From NCBI GenBank assembly GCA_963701675.1, contig OY969623.1, forward strand, positions 6,882,001 to 6,946,000: DNA of 64,000 nt. Reading direction: 5' to 3'. A model generated the notes under the pieces. That model had not been told where the DNA came from. It worked only from the letters and a program-made list of their open reading frames with translations, and made no database searches. Source of the DNA: G963701675 sp963701675. GTDB taxonomy: Bacteria; Planctomycetota; Planctomycetia; Gemmatales; Gemmataceae. Shown piece by piece: positions 1-10,060 of this stretch. The position numbers were made by a program, and so were the translations under genes. Position 1 is the stretch's first letter; every line of letters begins with the position of its first letter.

Positions 1-750
1 GCAAGCCGCTCGTTTACGGTCATGGGCACGCTAGCGAATGGGATTGGATTCTCATTCGTTGAGCGGTCGTAAAAAAGTGCCGACGGGCTGCCCGTATCCA
101 TTGTTTTGTTGTTGGGGCAAACTTTTGCCCACGCCTCGTCGACCGAGTCTGGTTTCGCTCGGTCCGATGGCACAACGGGTGTTGGCTCTGAACAAGGTTG
201 GACTACGGCACATGCGAACCGGGACATATCTTCTAATTCGTCAGCCAGGGGATCCCCGGTGCAGAAAAGATCGGCTGCGGCAATCGCGTCATGGGCAGAT
301 AATGGCGACTGAAGGTCCTCAAATACCGGAAATTCGACTTGAGTCATGCTGCCGCGATCCTGAGCGTCACATCTGAAGGCTTCCCAGAGGCAGTTTTCGA
401 AGCGTTGCTGCCCACTGCATTGCGGATTTACACTTGAGGGACCATCACCCAGGGCGGAGCTAATAGGCGAACATGATTGGTTGGACACACTTAGCGCGTC
501 GAGCAATCCGTTTGAGAGCATTGCGTCTTTGTCGTGTAGCGGAGCTTTGCCTCACGCACACGGCACGCAGTCCTCCCACGTACCTGTGTTAAGGCGGATA
601 GATTGCTGATTCCATACCACGGGTCGTCTTCGGAGGTGGACAAGAGCTTGCAGCGCTCTCGCATCGGCCCGCATTCGACTATAGCTCATGCTTGTCGCTG
701 AGGTCGAAGGTACGGAAGTTTTGTCGATGTGAATGAGCAGGCCCGGCATC
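1..750. other. No confident gene at the window's left edge
   Basis: Short open frames exist here on both strands (for example 38-376 plus and 552-749 minus). None has a recognisable family motif, a convincing ribosome-binding site or a protein-like composition. The stretch lies downstream of the minus-strand flagellar operon that ends at 755. I see no tRNA or clear hairpin in it. Confidence 0.5.
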
Positions 751-754
751 TGCT

Positions 755-1036
755 CTACGGATGGACTGTGCGATTGTTAAGTCGATAGACCCACGCAAGG
801 ATCTCGGCGACGGCGTTGTAAACGCTGGCAGGAATCTCTTGGTCCAGGTCGAGAAGCGAAAGAACCTGTACCAGACCCTTGTCCTCGCGAATCGGGATGC
901 CGTGCTTCCGTGCCAACTCTACGATCCGGGAAGCGACTAATCCATCACCTTTCGCAGTTACACGCGGGGCGCGGTCCTTCGACGTTTCATAGCGCAAGGC
1001 CACTGCCTGATTCCTGGACGATCGTCTGCGAGTCAT
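755..1036 (-). CDS. FlhB C-terminal-like protein (EscU/YscU/HrcU family)
   Basis: This 93-residue protein matches only the cytoplasmic C-terminal domain of FlhB, the switch protein of the flagellar type III export gate. It has the family pattern AVALRYETSKDRAPRV, then AKGDGLVASRIVELA, then GIPIREDKGLV, and near the end the typical EIPASVYNAVAEILAW. It has no transmembrane segments, and the autocleavage NPTH motif of full-length FlhB is absent. Stand-alone homologues of this kind (FlhX/YlqH type) are common in flagellated bacteria. It starts 3 bp after the FliK-like gene, so the two are probably co-translated. That fits, because FlhB and FliK act together in switching export from hook to filament subunits. 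The family call is secure; the exact role of a stand-alone copy is inferred. Confidence 0.88.
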   Translation of the reverse strand: MTRRRSSRNQAVALRYETSKDRAPRVTAKGDGLVASRIVELARKHGIPIREDKGLVQVLSLLDLDQEIPASVYNAVAEILAWVYRLNNRTVHP

Positions 1037-1039
1037 TTC

Positions 1040-2311
1040 TTAGGCCTTTACGTCCAAAAGCTGGACTGTCGTCGGGATACCGCTTTCGAGAGCGTCAAAC
1101 TTTTGTCGTGTCGTTAGAGAGAAATTGCGGAGCGTTTTCACCAGGAGCACTACATCTTTGAAGCCGGCCGTTTCAAGCGACTTTTGCAACGCGGTTAGTT
1201 CCGAGCGGAGTTCTTTTACAACCGATGGATTCTCCACGTAGATGATGGCCCGCACCCCTTGATGCGTTACCTGGGCGTCGATTCGTGTGTCGCCGAAACG
1301 ATCAAGCTCGAGATGGAAATAAAGGCTGTACCCCGAGGTTTGGCGCGAGCGAGGTGTCTCCTCTTGATCATCCGCGTCGATCATTACAAAAGCCGTGGAA
1401 ACATCCTCACCGTTCATGAAGGGAATGCGGAACTGAAAGGGCTCGCCCTGGAGTTTAGCGAGGACATTTCGGGCTTGCTGCTCGTCAAAATGATTTACAA
1501 CATCCACAACGGAACGACCCAGACGTGCCAACTCTGTGCTGGCGGCATCGGTCTTCGCCGTTGCAGCCGTTTCCAGTCCACCGGTCACCGAACTACGATC
1601 TATATCCCGTAGCGCTTGGAGAAGAAGCCCTTTGAGGTCGCTGTTCGCGACACGGGCGAGGACTTGTGGTCCCTCGGAAAGGCGACGAGCCAGCTTGGCT
1701 TCATATTGGAGGCCGCCATCCCGGAACCATTGGGCAATACTTTCGACATCCGCAGACCTCGTCGCTGCTAAGAAACCTTTCAGTGCCATGCCCAATTGCA
1801 TGAAGCTCGGCGGTAGCTTGCCGGCCTTCGACGGTTCTCCGGCCGTCAATAACGTGCGATAGTTATCAGCTATGGTTTGTCCTGGTGAAGCAACTTGCGC
1901 AATCCGGTGGGCGAGTAGCTCTACGACGGCATCTTCGACGGTTTGTGTTCCGGGTCGATCGATAATCTCAGGAGAAACTGGCACGTGTCCATTCTGGTCG
2001 CTAAGACGTGAACGAGTGGCGACGTGAATGACAACGGCCTGGCCCGGCTGGGGGGTTGACCGCTGATCCGCCGGCAAGCTCACGACGACTTCCATTCCCG
2101 CTTCGAGAGTCGGAATTCCCGCGACGGTGACAACCGAACCATTGACGTTAAGGACCGCTTGTCCCTTTGACACTTCCATGACGGTTGCGTGGATGCGTTC
2201 GTCCTGACCCAGCGAAGGCAGGTTTCCGTTTAGGATCCGCACGCGCTGAACGGCGTGCCCTACAATGGCGCGGTTCGGACCTAAATTCGGCGACGCACCG
2301 ACAATCTTCAT
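1040..2311 (-). CDS. fliK: Flagellar hook-length control protein FliK-like
   Basis: A 423-residue protein. The last ~130 residues resemble the FliK C-terminal domain that contacts FlhB: a stretch around LYFHLELDRFGDTRIDAQV is followed by a short helix pair (VVKELRSELTALQKSLETAGF) and a terminal strand. The N-terminal half (about residues 20-110) is beta-rich, with 'VTVAGIPTLEAGMEVVVSL', and may form a ruler-like or OB-like region. The middle is helical. It lies directly before the FlhB-like gene and after a coiled-coil gene in the same minus-strand operon. FliK proteins diverge strongly outside the C-terminus, so the name rests on that domain plus the operon. Confidence 0.72.
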   Translation of the reverse strand: MKIVGASPNLGPNRAIVGHAVQRVRILNGNLPSLGQDERIHATVMEVSKGQAVLNVNGSVVTVAGIPTLEAGMEVVVSLPADQRSTPQPGQAVVIHVATRSRLSDQNGHVPVSPEIIDRPGTQTVEDAVVELLAHRIAQVASPGQTIADNYRTLLTAGEPSKAGKLPPSFMQLGMALKGFLAATRSADVESIAQWFRDGGLQYEAKLARRLSEGPQVLARVANSDLKGLLLQALRDIDRSSVTGGLETAATAKTDAASTELARLGRSVVDVVNHFDEQQARNVLAKLQGEPFQFRIPFMNGEDVSTAFVMIDADDQEETPRSRQTSGYSLYFHLELDRFGDTRIDAQVTHQGVRAIIYVENPSVVKELRSELTALQKSLETAGFKDVVLLVKTLRNFSLTTRQKFDALESGIPTTVQLLDVKA

Positions 2312-2377
2312 GGTTTTCGCATAGCTTTGTCAGGGGTATCGTGAGACTTCTGCCGAAACAACGCTTGAGGGCGTCGG

Positions 2378-2788
2378 CTAGGTACGTGAAGCGCCATCGG
2401 CGCGCTGCATCCGCTGACCACGAATTGCGGCGTCGAGTTCTGGGGCGAGCCTTTCTTTTTGGGCAATTGCCTCGTTTTCAGCGGCCGTCACATGGCCCAT
2501 GAGGCCTTCAATGAGCTCGGCCACGCGGGTTAATACGTGCTTGAGTTCAGGCCCCGGCTTCTCGCCGCTAAGATGCCAAGCGTCTTTTGCCTCCGCGATC
2601 CGCGCCTCTATCAAGGCCACCTCATTGAGGGCATGGCTTATCTCCTGCAACTGTTCCTCCGGCGCTTGTCCGGTCTGCAAGTTCTTGGGAAGGCGCTTGG
2701 CGAGTTCGAGCGCGCGCTCGTACCGCGTGGCTTCTTCCGTATAGGCGGCCGTAAGGACTTGCTGGAATGGCGTGGAAAATTCGGTCAT
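2378..2788 (-). CDS. Small coiled-coil protein of the flagellar operon
   Basis: A 136-residue, highly helical and charged protein starting MTEFSTPFQQVL. The ATG at 2788 is preferred over an upstream in-frame start at 2887 because it lies 2 bp after the previous gene's stop. The pattern of E/A/L-rich helices (QLQEISHALNEVALIEARIAEAK, shown here only as a helix) resembles flagellar export chaperones or FliJ-type proteins, but no diagnostic motif is visible. Its place between a secreted TPR protein and fliK supports a flagellar role. A FlgN-like protein is already encoded at 15066, so a second chaperone is one option. Function is not assigned. Confidence 0.65.
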   Translation of the reverse strand: MTEFSTPFQQVLTAAYTEEATRYERALELAKRLPKNLQTGQAPEEQLQEISHALNEVALIEARIAEAKDAWHLSGEKPGPELKHVLTRVAELIEGLMGHVTAAENEAIAQKERLAPELDAAIRGQRMQRADGASRT

Positions 2789-2790
2789 CG

Positions 2791-3624
2791 CTACTTCATT
2801 GTCTTTTCCCGGCGCTGCCGGATCTGTTGAAGCTGGCTTTCGAGATCGCGACGCCAACGGATGGCCTCCAGTTGCCACGTCGCACAATCGGCCAAGATAC
2901 GATCCTGGTCCGCGCTGATTATTTCGCGGTAAAGAGCGGCGGCTTCGTTAAGCCGACCCAGTTTCCGAAAACAACAAGCGATTTGGTATTGAATCGCGAT
3001 CCGATCTTGATTTGACTGAACGGTCGATTCCATCAACCGGTAAATCCCGAGAGCTCCTTCATGGTCGCCTGCCTGAAATAGTGAATCTGCAAGAGCGGGC
3101 AGGTCGACTACCTTCCCGGCTGTGGGTGGTGGAGTTGGCAATGCATTCACCGCGGAATCGGGCGGGTCGCCCTTCGCCACAGGCGGCGTCGGCTGTTTTG
3201 TCTCTATCGATGGCGGCGTCGGATCGGTTTCAGAACGCGGTGCGCTGACGCCCTCCGCTATGGATCGGCTCCCGACTTTGAGCAACAACTCGGCCATCCG
3301 AGCCTGTAGCTGCGTCCTTTCCACTGCCGTTGGGTTTATGGTTTCGTCGACGAACTTGTCTGTTTGGTTTCGGGCGGCCTTGAAACTCTGGCGCTCGTTC
3401 CGCAATCGGTCGGTCTGCCTAATCAGGTCTGCTGGGTCTTTGCCGATTTCTGGCCGAACGGGACCGACCGGGAAGGGAAACTCGATAGGCTGCGGTTTTA
3501 AGGGAATCGGGGCAACGGACGACGGCATGGGTAAGGGCGTCCGCTTAGGCGGTAAGGCCGGCGGTTCATCCGCGCTAACAATCCATCCCGAACACAGAAT
3601 CACGCATGTGGAAATACAGCGCAT
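2791..3624 (-). CDS. Exported TPR/coiled-coil protein
   Basis: About 277 residues from the ATG at 3624. An in-frame upstream start at 3675 would place extra residues before the signal peptide, so the inner start is preferred. The N-terminus MRCISTCVILCSGWIVSADEP looks like a signal peptide with cleavage after ADA/SAD-type residues. A proline-rich linker follows (PPALPPKRTPLPMP), then helical segments, another Pro/Thr-rich linker, and near the C-terminus two TPR-like units (LFQAGDHEGALGIYRLM and RKLGRLNEAAALYREII). Similar periplasmic TPR proteins occur in planctomycete flagellar loci. The stop is 2 bp from the next start, so this is an operon member. The function is unknown. Confidence 0.7.
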   Translation of the reverse strand: MRCISTCVILCSGWIVSADEPPALPPKRTPLPMPSSVAPIPLKPQPIEFPFPVGPVRPEIGKDPADLIRQTDRLRNERQSFKAARNQTDKFVDETINPTAVERTQLQARMAELLLKVGSRSIAEGVSAPRSETDPTPPSIETKQPTPPVAKGDPPDSAVNALPTPPPTAGKVVDLPALADSLFQAGDHEGALGIYRLMESTVQSNQDRIAIQYQIACCFRKLGRLNEAAALYREIISADQDRILADCATWQLEAIRWRRDLESQLQQIRQRREKTMK

Positions 3625-3797
3625 GTTAATCACTTTTATCGGCAAATCCCCTAAATCAGGAACACTCAGAACCATTTAGGACTTAAAGCGGGTTACAAAG
3701 CTCGCCGCCGCCACGAAGCTTGTCAAGTATAGCCCGAATCCTCGGTGCGATATTGTGAGTCTCGACGATCCCGGGGAGACGGCAAGTGGGAAGGACG

Positions 3798-5971
3798 CTA
3801 AAGCTCTGGAATCTGCCCAGAATAGCAGGCGGCGGCTTGGTGAAAATCTCCGGTCAGATCAAATGCTCGGCCCATGATTTTGAGCAGTGCGGAAACATCA
3901 ATTGCTCCGCGATCCGGCAACACCAGTTTGCACCACTCTAGGCACCGGTGCGGTTTATTCTCCTCTAGCGCAATTTCAGCCAGGCGTAGCCTGGCTCTCG
4001 TCGACCACGGCCCGCTGGTTGCATTGGCTAATGAAGTGAAGCGCTCGATAGCCGGAGTCCGTTTCCCGGCGCCATACCAATAGTCGGCCAGATGATAGGT
4101 CAGTTCCGCTTTAGGTAGGCCGCGACTTCGTTCGACAGCGTCAACGTAAACCGTCGCCATGCGCTCCCCGAACCCAAGGTCTAGGTACGCCTTGCCAACT
4201 AACAGTTCACCGACGGACGGAAGGACGCTCGCGTCGTGAATCTGCACCAGGGCAGCAAGTAGGCTACTCGCAAGGCGATTTTTCTCACGTCGATCGGTAC
4301 TGGCCCGGAACCGCGCATAAGTTTCTAAAAACGATGCCATCGATCGATAGGGCTCTTGTTGCAACGACCGCTGATTCTCCCGTATGACTGCAGCAGCGGC
4401 CTGTGGATTGGTGGTCAGCATATAGGCGGCCGCTAACGTTAGGGCGATAGACGGCTGCGCGGATGAACCGGCAGCTGCTGCGACGCTGCGGCGAAGCGGC
4501 GATACGGCCTGTTCCGGTGAATCCAGCTCGAGGTACAACCGTCCCAGGCGCCAATAAGCCAAGGCTGTCAACTCATGCGCGGGTGCTCGGTCCACCACGT
4601 AGAACAATGCTTGCGCGCAGCGGGCAGATTTCCCGTCCGCGCGTGTGCGAGCCCGAGATTGTAATGGGCCTCGATTTGCGCCGGCGAATGTGACGCTTCT
4701 TGAATCAGTCGCTCGTACCAACTAATCGCTTCGGATGCGTTCCCAAGATCGGATTCCAGATTTCCTGCCTCGAGGAATGCGAGAGCTGCGAGATGATGGT
4801 TGGCCAAACGCTCCACGGCGTCTTGAATCGCCAGCTTTGCGCTCCTATGTCGATAGTACGCCAATTCTTGCTCCGTTGCTTCCCTGTCCGTTTTGAGTAT
4901 GAGTGCATCCTTTTCAATTGACCAGATCAAGTCGAATCGGCTAGCGAGGAAATGAAAGACGCTTCCGAGTTTTTCGTTGGACGTGTCCACCGTCACGGTC
5001 CGCCCGGACACAATGTCCCGCGCTGCGGCTGTCCATTGGGCACGTAGTCCGGAGAGGCTGGCAAGTTGCTCGACGAATTGCAGAATCGGCAGGTGTTGTG
5101 CGCTTGCCCTCACCAATGCTTTCTCGGTTGAGGCGCTATCGAGTTGTACCATTATGCCGTGGCTAGGGGTTGTTGACGGTAGAGCGACTTCATCGTTGTT
5201 GCCGTCGACCCATTCAAGCGCGGGCTCAAGGCTCCAGTCACTTGCTCTCGCTGATACGACGGACTCATGGTCAACAGCGGATTTGCGAGGCTGGCGTACC
5301 TCCTGCGCCGACGCCAGAGCGAGAAGGTAACGGGCGTCGGACAGGAACGGTCGATTCAACAGCGCAGTTTCACCGGATCGCAGGAGCACATCGCACAAGA
5401 TTCGCTTTGCCTCAACCGGCTTTAGGGTGCGCACGAAGACACGGGCTTGGGCGACGTGTGCCGCCGCCGCAGTTCTTGCCGAGGTTGTCTGGCTCGTAAG
5501 CTCACGGTATTCAGCGAGCGCCTGTGCCCATTGTCCGGTTGCTTCAAAGGTCAGGGCCACCCGATACTTCAAGGCATCGCGCATAGAAGCGCCGGCAGTC
5601 CCGCTCAACCGCCGGTACATCGTCAACGCCACGTTGTACTCCGTGCCACGGAAAATCTCGTCCGCGCGCGCGAGATCATCAGCCGGCTCGGCTCTCGGTG
5701 GAGGATTAGGCACGGTGCGAGCAACCTGCGGTGCGTTAAGTCGACGCAGGGCAGGCGCGGCCTCTGTGTGATCGGGCTCCGGCGAGCTACTGTTTCGGGA
5801 CCAAATGTAAGCCAAAACCGCCAGCAACGCGATTTGCGCGAGAAGAATCGACGGCCAGAAGAGCTTCCTCATCGGGAAACGCCGCCACCATGGTTCGGTC
5901 GGCGGCGCCTCCGTGGTCGGGGGCGCCGATTCCGGTTCTGGCGCGTCGGCGGAAGCGGGGTTTTCAGCCAT
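3798..5971 (-). CDS. Membrane-anchored TPR protein with STN-like domain (one frameshift)
   Basis: Two overlapping frames (4568-5989 and 3798-4721) together make one protein of roughly 720 residues. The frame change falls near 4610-4616, where the TPR run continues in the second frame as ALFYVVDRAPAHEL. The ATG at 5971 is preferred to a TTG at 5989. Order: an acidic, proline-rich cytoplasmic tail; one membrane segment (LFWPSILLAQIALLAVLAYIW, about residues 41-61); TPR units; an STN-like domain around residues 265-345 (LPILQFVEQLASLSGL, GRTVTVDTSNEKL, FDLIWSIEKDALIL), of the kind found before secretin and TonB-receptor barrels; then more TPRs. It heads the minus-strand flagellar operon, divergent from flgM. 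A periplasmic scaffold role is inferred only. The break may be a sequencing indel. Confidence 0.68.
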
Positions 5972-6063
5972 GGTTCCGGCAAAATCCAATGTATCGTAAA
6001 GCTCAACCCATCCTTCCCAATCAATCGACCTAGAACATTTTTCGCTTTAGGTCAAATTCCAGA

Positions 6064-6089
6064 CAAGTTTTTCCAGGAACGTTCGATAA
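6064..6089 (+). promoter_or_regulatory. Candidate sigma-28 promoter of flgM
   Basis: CAAGTTT, an 11-nt spacer and TTCGATAA match the FliA/sigma-28 pattern (TAAAGTTT-N11-GCCGATAA) in spacing and in most bases. It lies 39 bp before the flgM ATG. The same CAAG-N14-TTCGATAA layout occurs before flagellin and motA. Confidence 0.66.
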
Positions 6090-6128
6090 GGGGAGTGGAG
6101 AAACAGGTCCGTTCATAAGGACGAGGAC

Positions 6129-6419
6129 ATGAACCAACTTAATCCATTAGCTGGTCAGCTCTTAGCAAAAACTGTCGAAGTGGAGGCTACGCACGGGTCG
6201 CGAAGGACAAGCGCGCCTGCGAGCCAGGCGGAAGAAGAAGTGTACCAGCCAACTCCCGAATTCGTGCGGGCCATGGAGCTGGTAAAGCTGATTCCACAGG
6301 TTCGCCAAGAGGTCGTCAACGAAGTTGCTCAACGCCTTGCGGCCGGGGACTACCAGAGTCCCGAGACGACGGAAGAGACCGTTAAGGCAATCATGTCCGC
6401 GGAGTTGTCGCAAGAGTAA
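6129..6419 (+). CDS. flgM: Anti-sigma-28 factor FlgM-like
   Basis: A 96-residue protein with a low-complexity N-terminus and a C-terminal half typical of FlgM, which binds and holds sigma-28: FVRAMELVKLIPQVRQEVV, then VAQRLAAGDYQ, then a helix ending AIMSAEL. The R-x-E-V...RLAAGDY core is the family signature. It is the first plus-strand gene of the flagellar cluster, and an 'aaggacgaggac' segment stands just before the ATG. A sigma-28-like promoter precedes it, as expected for an autoregulated anti-sigma factor. The region 6420-6705 after it has no gene; it carries the flagellin promoter and a leader of about 80 nt. Confidence 0.85.
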   Translation: MNQLNPLAGQLLAKTVEVEATHGSRRTSAPASQAEEEVYQPTPEFVRAMELVKLIPQVRQEVVNEVAQRLAAGDYQSPETTEETVKAIMSAELSQE

Positions 6420-6596
6420 CCACACTGTGTCGGTTTAACGCCTTCCCCTAGGGCAGCGCTGCCACGAGATGCAGGCGCTGACTTTTTGGTTTTCACTTAT
6501 CGTTCCAAACGATCCGCAACTCTACGATTGCAGTCCCGAGAATGCCACACGCCCAACAGCACGGCTCCCTTCCGCGTGACATCGGGAACTTGTAAG

Positions 6597-6622
6597 CAAG
6601 TTTCAGTGAACGCGTTCGATAA
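6597..6622 (+). promoter_or_regulatory. Candidate sigma-28 promoter of flagellin gene
   Basis: CAAGTTT, 11 nt, then TTCGATAA, with the same spacing as the flgM site. It lies 83 bp upstream of the flagellin ATG. Flagellin is a classic late gene transcribed by sigma-28. Confidence 0.7.
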
Positions 6623-6705
6623 CGGTTGGCGTAGCGGTTAGCCACGCATGGTAAACCGCTGTAACCTTCACCTCAAGCAACTCGAACGAAAAGGGGAACA
6701 GTAGA

Positions 6706-7526
6706 ATGAGTCTGTCAATCGCCAACAACACCGCATCGTTGAATGCTCAGCACAACTTGCACCTGTCGAACATGGCGCTCAGTAAGTCACTGGAGCGGCT
6801 TTCGTCTGGTTTCAAGGTAAACCGCGGCGCCGATGGTCCGGCCGCATTGGTAATCTCCGAACAGCAGCGCACCAGATCGCGGGGTTGCGAGCCGCCATCG
6901 ATAATACGAGCAAGGGAGTTGCCATGGTTCAAACCGGCGAAGGTGCGATGAACGAAATCAGTAAGTTGCTGTTGAAGATGCGTAGCCTTGCCCTCGATTC
7001 GGCCAACACGGCCGTCCACGATGCCAACAGCTTGGCGGCGAACCAGGCTGAAGTCCAGAACGCCATCGACACCATCGAGAGTATCGCCACCCGAACCCAG
7101 TTCGGCACGAAGGTCCTGTTGGACGGTACCGCCAACGCCGAAGATTTCCAGATTGGTCCGAATGCGAATCAGACCTTCACTGTCGACTTCGGTGACATGA
7201 CGACCGGTACCCTAGGCATTGACACTATTGACGTGTCAGTCGATGCCCAAGCCGCGATCGCCGACATTGATGCGGCAATCAACCTAGTTACAACCAAACG
7301 TGGTGAGCTGGGCGCGATCCAGGCAAACACACTCGAGGCAACCGCCGCTAATCTGGCCGTGACGTTGGAAAACACCATCGCCGCCGAATCGGTCATCCGC
7401 GACACCGACTTCGCACAAGAAGTGGCCTCGTTCACCAAGTTCCAGGTCCTTGTCCAGGCTGGCGCCACCGTACTCGCGAACGCCAACCAGACGTCCCAGG
7501 TCGTCCTCGGGCTGCTTCGGAGCTAG
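6706..7526 (+). CDS. fliC: Flagellin (one frameshift near 6870)
   Basis: The filament subunit, about 273 residues when the two frames are joined. The N-terminal D0/D1 region reads MSLSIANNTASLNAQHNL, then SLERLSSGFKVNRGADGPAAL. After ISEQQR (6868-6870) the frame is lost; one base short, it resumes as QIAGLRAAIDNTSKGVAMVQ. The C-terminal D1/D0 region is typical: GAIQANTLEATAANL, then ESVIRDTDFAQEVASFTK and ANQTSQVVLGLLRS. The central variable domains are very short. An 'aaaagggga' ribosome-binding site precedes the ATG. Conservation on both sides of the break suggests a sequencing indel rather than a lost gene. FliS and FliD, its chaperone and cap, follow. Confidence 0.92.
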
Positions 7527-7559
7527 ACTTAGCGCAGCCTAGTTGAAGTACACCAGGGC

Positions 7560-7591
7560 CGGGAAGGGTGGAGCGCATCCGCCCTTTCCCG
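7560..7591 (+). terminator. Stem-loop after flagellin gene
   Basis: An inverted repeat with about 13 paired positions (left arm CGGGAAGGGTGGA, right arm TCCGCCCTTTCCCG), a 5-nt loop, one bulge and one G-U pair. It lies between the flagellin stop and fliD. No T-run follows, so it could be a terminator, an attenuator, or an mRNA 3' stabiliser that keeps flagellin output above fliD. Confidence 0.5.
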
Positions 7592-7628
7592 CGCTGCCGG
7601 TTGCTTCGCGTCTCTCCCTGGAACCAAA

Positions 7629-9635
7629 ATGGCTTCAATTTCCAGTAACGCGTTCTCAGTTAGTGGTCTCGCGACCGGTCTGGACACTGCCAAACTCATT
7701 GAGGGAATGCTTGCGATCCAGCAGAGCAAAATCGACCTCCTCAAAGGCAAACAGACCACGGTGGTAGCGCAACAGAGTGCGTTCGCCGCAGTCGAAACGC
7801 AGTTGCTCACGCTTCAGGAGAAGCTCGACCCGTTGGCCAAGACGGTAAACGGCGTATTCGATTCGAAAACGGCCGTGTCTGGCGACACAACCTTAGTCAC
7901 CGCGGCTGCATCGGCTATTGCCTCTCCCGGCACCTACTCGCTCCATGTGAACCAACTGGCCCGGAGCCATCAGATCGCCAGCCAGGGCTTTGCCAGCCTC
8001 GACAGTGAAATTACCGAGGGCACGATTCAGATTGGACTTGGTGCGGCGTCATCGACCATTACGATTGATGCTTCGAACAATACGCTGCAAGGATTGGCCG
8101 ACGCGATCAACCTTTCCGGCGCCGGTGTGTCCGCAGGCATCATCAACGACGGTAGCGCCCAGCCCTACCGATTGTTGCTAACGGCCACCAAGACGGGGAC
8201 CAGCAACTCCATCGCCCTGGTCAACAACCTGGCGCCCGATAGCGGAACCGCTGTCCGGCCGGATTTTGCCATTACCCTTCAGGAAGCCGCCGACGCATCC
8301 GTGACGCTCGGTTCTGGCGCAGCGCGCTGACCATCACCAACGCCAGCAATCAATTAGATGGCCTGATTTCCGGGGTCATCGTGAACCTGCACGGCGCCGA
8401 TCCCGCCAAAGAAATCACCTTGACGATCGACAACGATACGGCCAAGGCGCGCACGGCGGTGTTGGATTTCGTGGACTCCTACAACGACCTCATGGAATTC
8501 GTCGATGAGATAACGAAGTATCAGAATGGCGCCGCAGGAATCCTCCAGGGTAATCACTTCGCCATCTCGATGCAGGATCAGGTGAGCAACGCGGCACTCG
8601 ACAAGGTAGCCGGGTTGAAACAGCAAATGAACCACCTGAGTTCCGTGGGGATCACCGTTAACGACAAAGGTCAACTTGAGGTCGACGAATCCAAACTGGA
8701 CGATGCCCTCGCCGGAAAGGTCGCGGGCACCACCTATGAAGACGTCCGTCGGCTGTTTGCCCTCACCGACAGTCAATCCACCAACTCCGGCGTCAAGTTC
8801 ATATCGGGCTCGGCCAAGACCAAGGCGTCCACGACGCCGTATCAGGTCGACGTGACCCAAGCCGCGACCCAAGGTTCTATAACCGGAACGAATACTCTAC
8901 GCGCCATCGATCGACATCGTAGCTGGAGTCAACGATACCTTCACCATTGAGGTCGACGGCAAGACGTCAAACACACTAACGATCGGGGCCGGAACATACA
9001 CGCAGGCCGAAATCATCCAGGCCGTGCAAACGCTGATTAATGCGGACAGCCAACTCGGAGCCAAAGAAGTCACTGTCGGACTAAGTACGGATCGAATGAC
9101 AATTAGTTCCAAGATGTACGGATCCGTTTCCGAGGTGACGATAGGCGCCGGGACCGCGGTCACGGCACTCGGTTTCAACGGCACGGAGACCGGGCAAGGA
9201 CAGGACGTAGCGGGGAACTACATAGTTGATGGCCAGGTCGAGGCCGCCGTGGGGACCGGACAGTTCTTGAAAGGACTCTCGACCAACGCCAACACGGCGG
9301 ACCTCCAAGTCCGCGTAACGCTCACGCCGACGCAGATCGTGGCGGGTCACGAAGCCGAGATCACCATTACCAGAGGCATCGCGTCCAAGATTGACATTGT
9401 TTTAGATGGGCTACTCGACCCCGTTAACGGTCGGATCAAGGCTGTGACCGACGGACTTCAAGACGATATCGACAACGTCCAGGACGCCATCGACCGGCAA
9501 AACGAAATCTTTGAGCTTAAACGTGAAGCATTGGTGAAGCAATTCGCCGCATTGGAAAAGGCCGTAAGCCTGCTCAAGGCTACCGGGGACTATCTGGCGG
9601 CGCAATTCAAGTCGCTCCCGTCAACCCAAAAGTAA
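7629..9635 (+). CDS. fliD: Flagellar filament cap protein FliD (two frameshifts)
   Basis: About 669 residues across three frames. The FliD N-terminal domain is clear: SVSGLATGLDTAKLIEGML, then coiled-coil residues 30-75. The first frame stops at 8330 and continues from about 8320 as LTITNASNQLDGLISGV. The second stops at 8950 and continues from about 8900 as PSIDIVAGVNDTFTIEVDG. The C-terminal FliD domain contains IDIVLDGLLDPVNGRI followed by a long helix, and ends in a coiled coil (LVKQFAALEKAVSLLKATGDYLAAQF) that contacts flagellin. FliD caps the growing filament and folds exported flagellin. It sits between flagellin and fliS, the usual order. Both breaks fall in GC-rich sequence and look like single-base indels. 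Confidence 0.9.
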
Positions 9636-9646
9636 AGTGAGTAATC

Positions 9647-10060
9647 ATGAATCCGTACGACGCGTACACAAGAGGCGCCCCCAGCCAAACCCGAATCGAT
9701 ACATTGCTTGGTTTGTATGATGTGGCAATCGATGCTCTGGACCGGGCGCTTAATTCACTCCGCGCCGACGATTCGGTAGCGGCGAGCCGGCACCTGGCAC
9801 GATCTCGGTTGGCCGTTACAGGGTTGGCGGCCGGCGTCGATATGTCCTACGGTATCGTCCCGCAGAACTTTCTCCGGCTTTACGAATACGTGCTTCATGT
9901 TCTCGGCAACTCAACCGTGAAGAACCTGACCGCTGCGCAAGAGGTTCTGCAAACCCTTCGGGACGGGCTTCAAGAGATTCGCTCCGAAGCCATCGAATTG
10001 GAGCGATCGGGTTCTATCTCACCCATTGGCCAAATTCATCGACTCCTGGCGACCGCGTAA
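9647..10060 (+). CDS. fliS: Flagellar export chaperone FliS
   Basis: A 137-residue all-helical protein with the FliS start MNPYDAYTRGAPSQTRIDTL, where family members have Y-x-x-x-x-v-x-T/S-A-s-p-x-x-L-i. The phrase LLGLYDVAIDALDRAL follows and is typical. FliS binds the C-terminal D0 helix of flagellin in the cytosol and prevents premature polymerisation. It starts 11 bp after fliD with a 'gtgag' ribosome-binding site. The region after it, 10061-10308, holds no gene I can support. Confidence 0.88.
   Translation: MNPYDAYTRGAPSQTRIDTLLGLYDVAIDALDRALNSLRADDSVAASRHLARSRLAVTGLAAGVDMSYGIVPQNFLRLYEYVLHVLGNSTVKNLTAAQEVLQTLRDGLQEIRSEAIELERSGSISPIGQIHRLLATA

Noticed and set aside
38..376. 112-residue ORF at the left edge
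   Set aside because: Atypical amino-acid composition, no motif and no clear ribosome-binding site.
6420..6705. tRNA or small RNA in the gap before flagellin
   Set aside because: No cloverleaf with a CCA-type acceptor was found; the gap is explained by promoter and leader.
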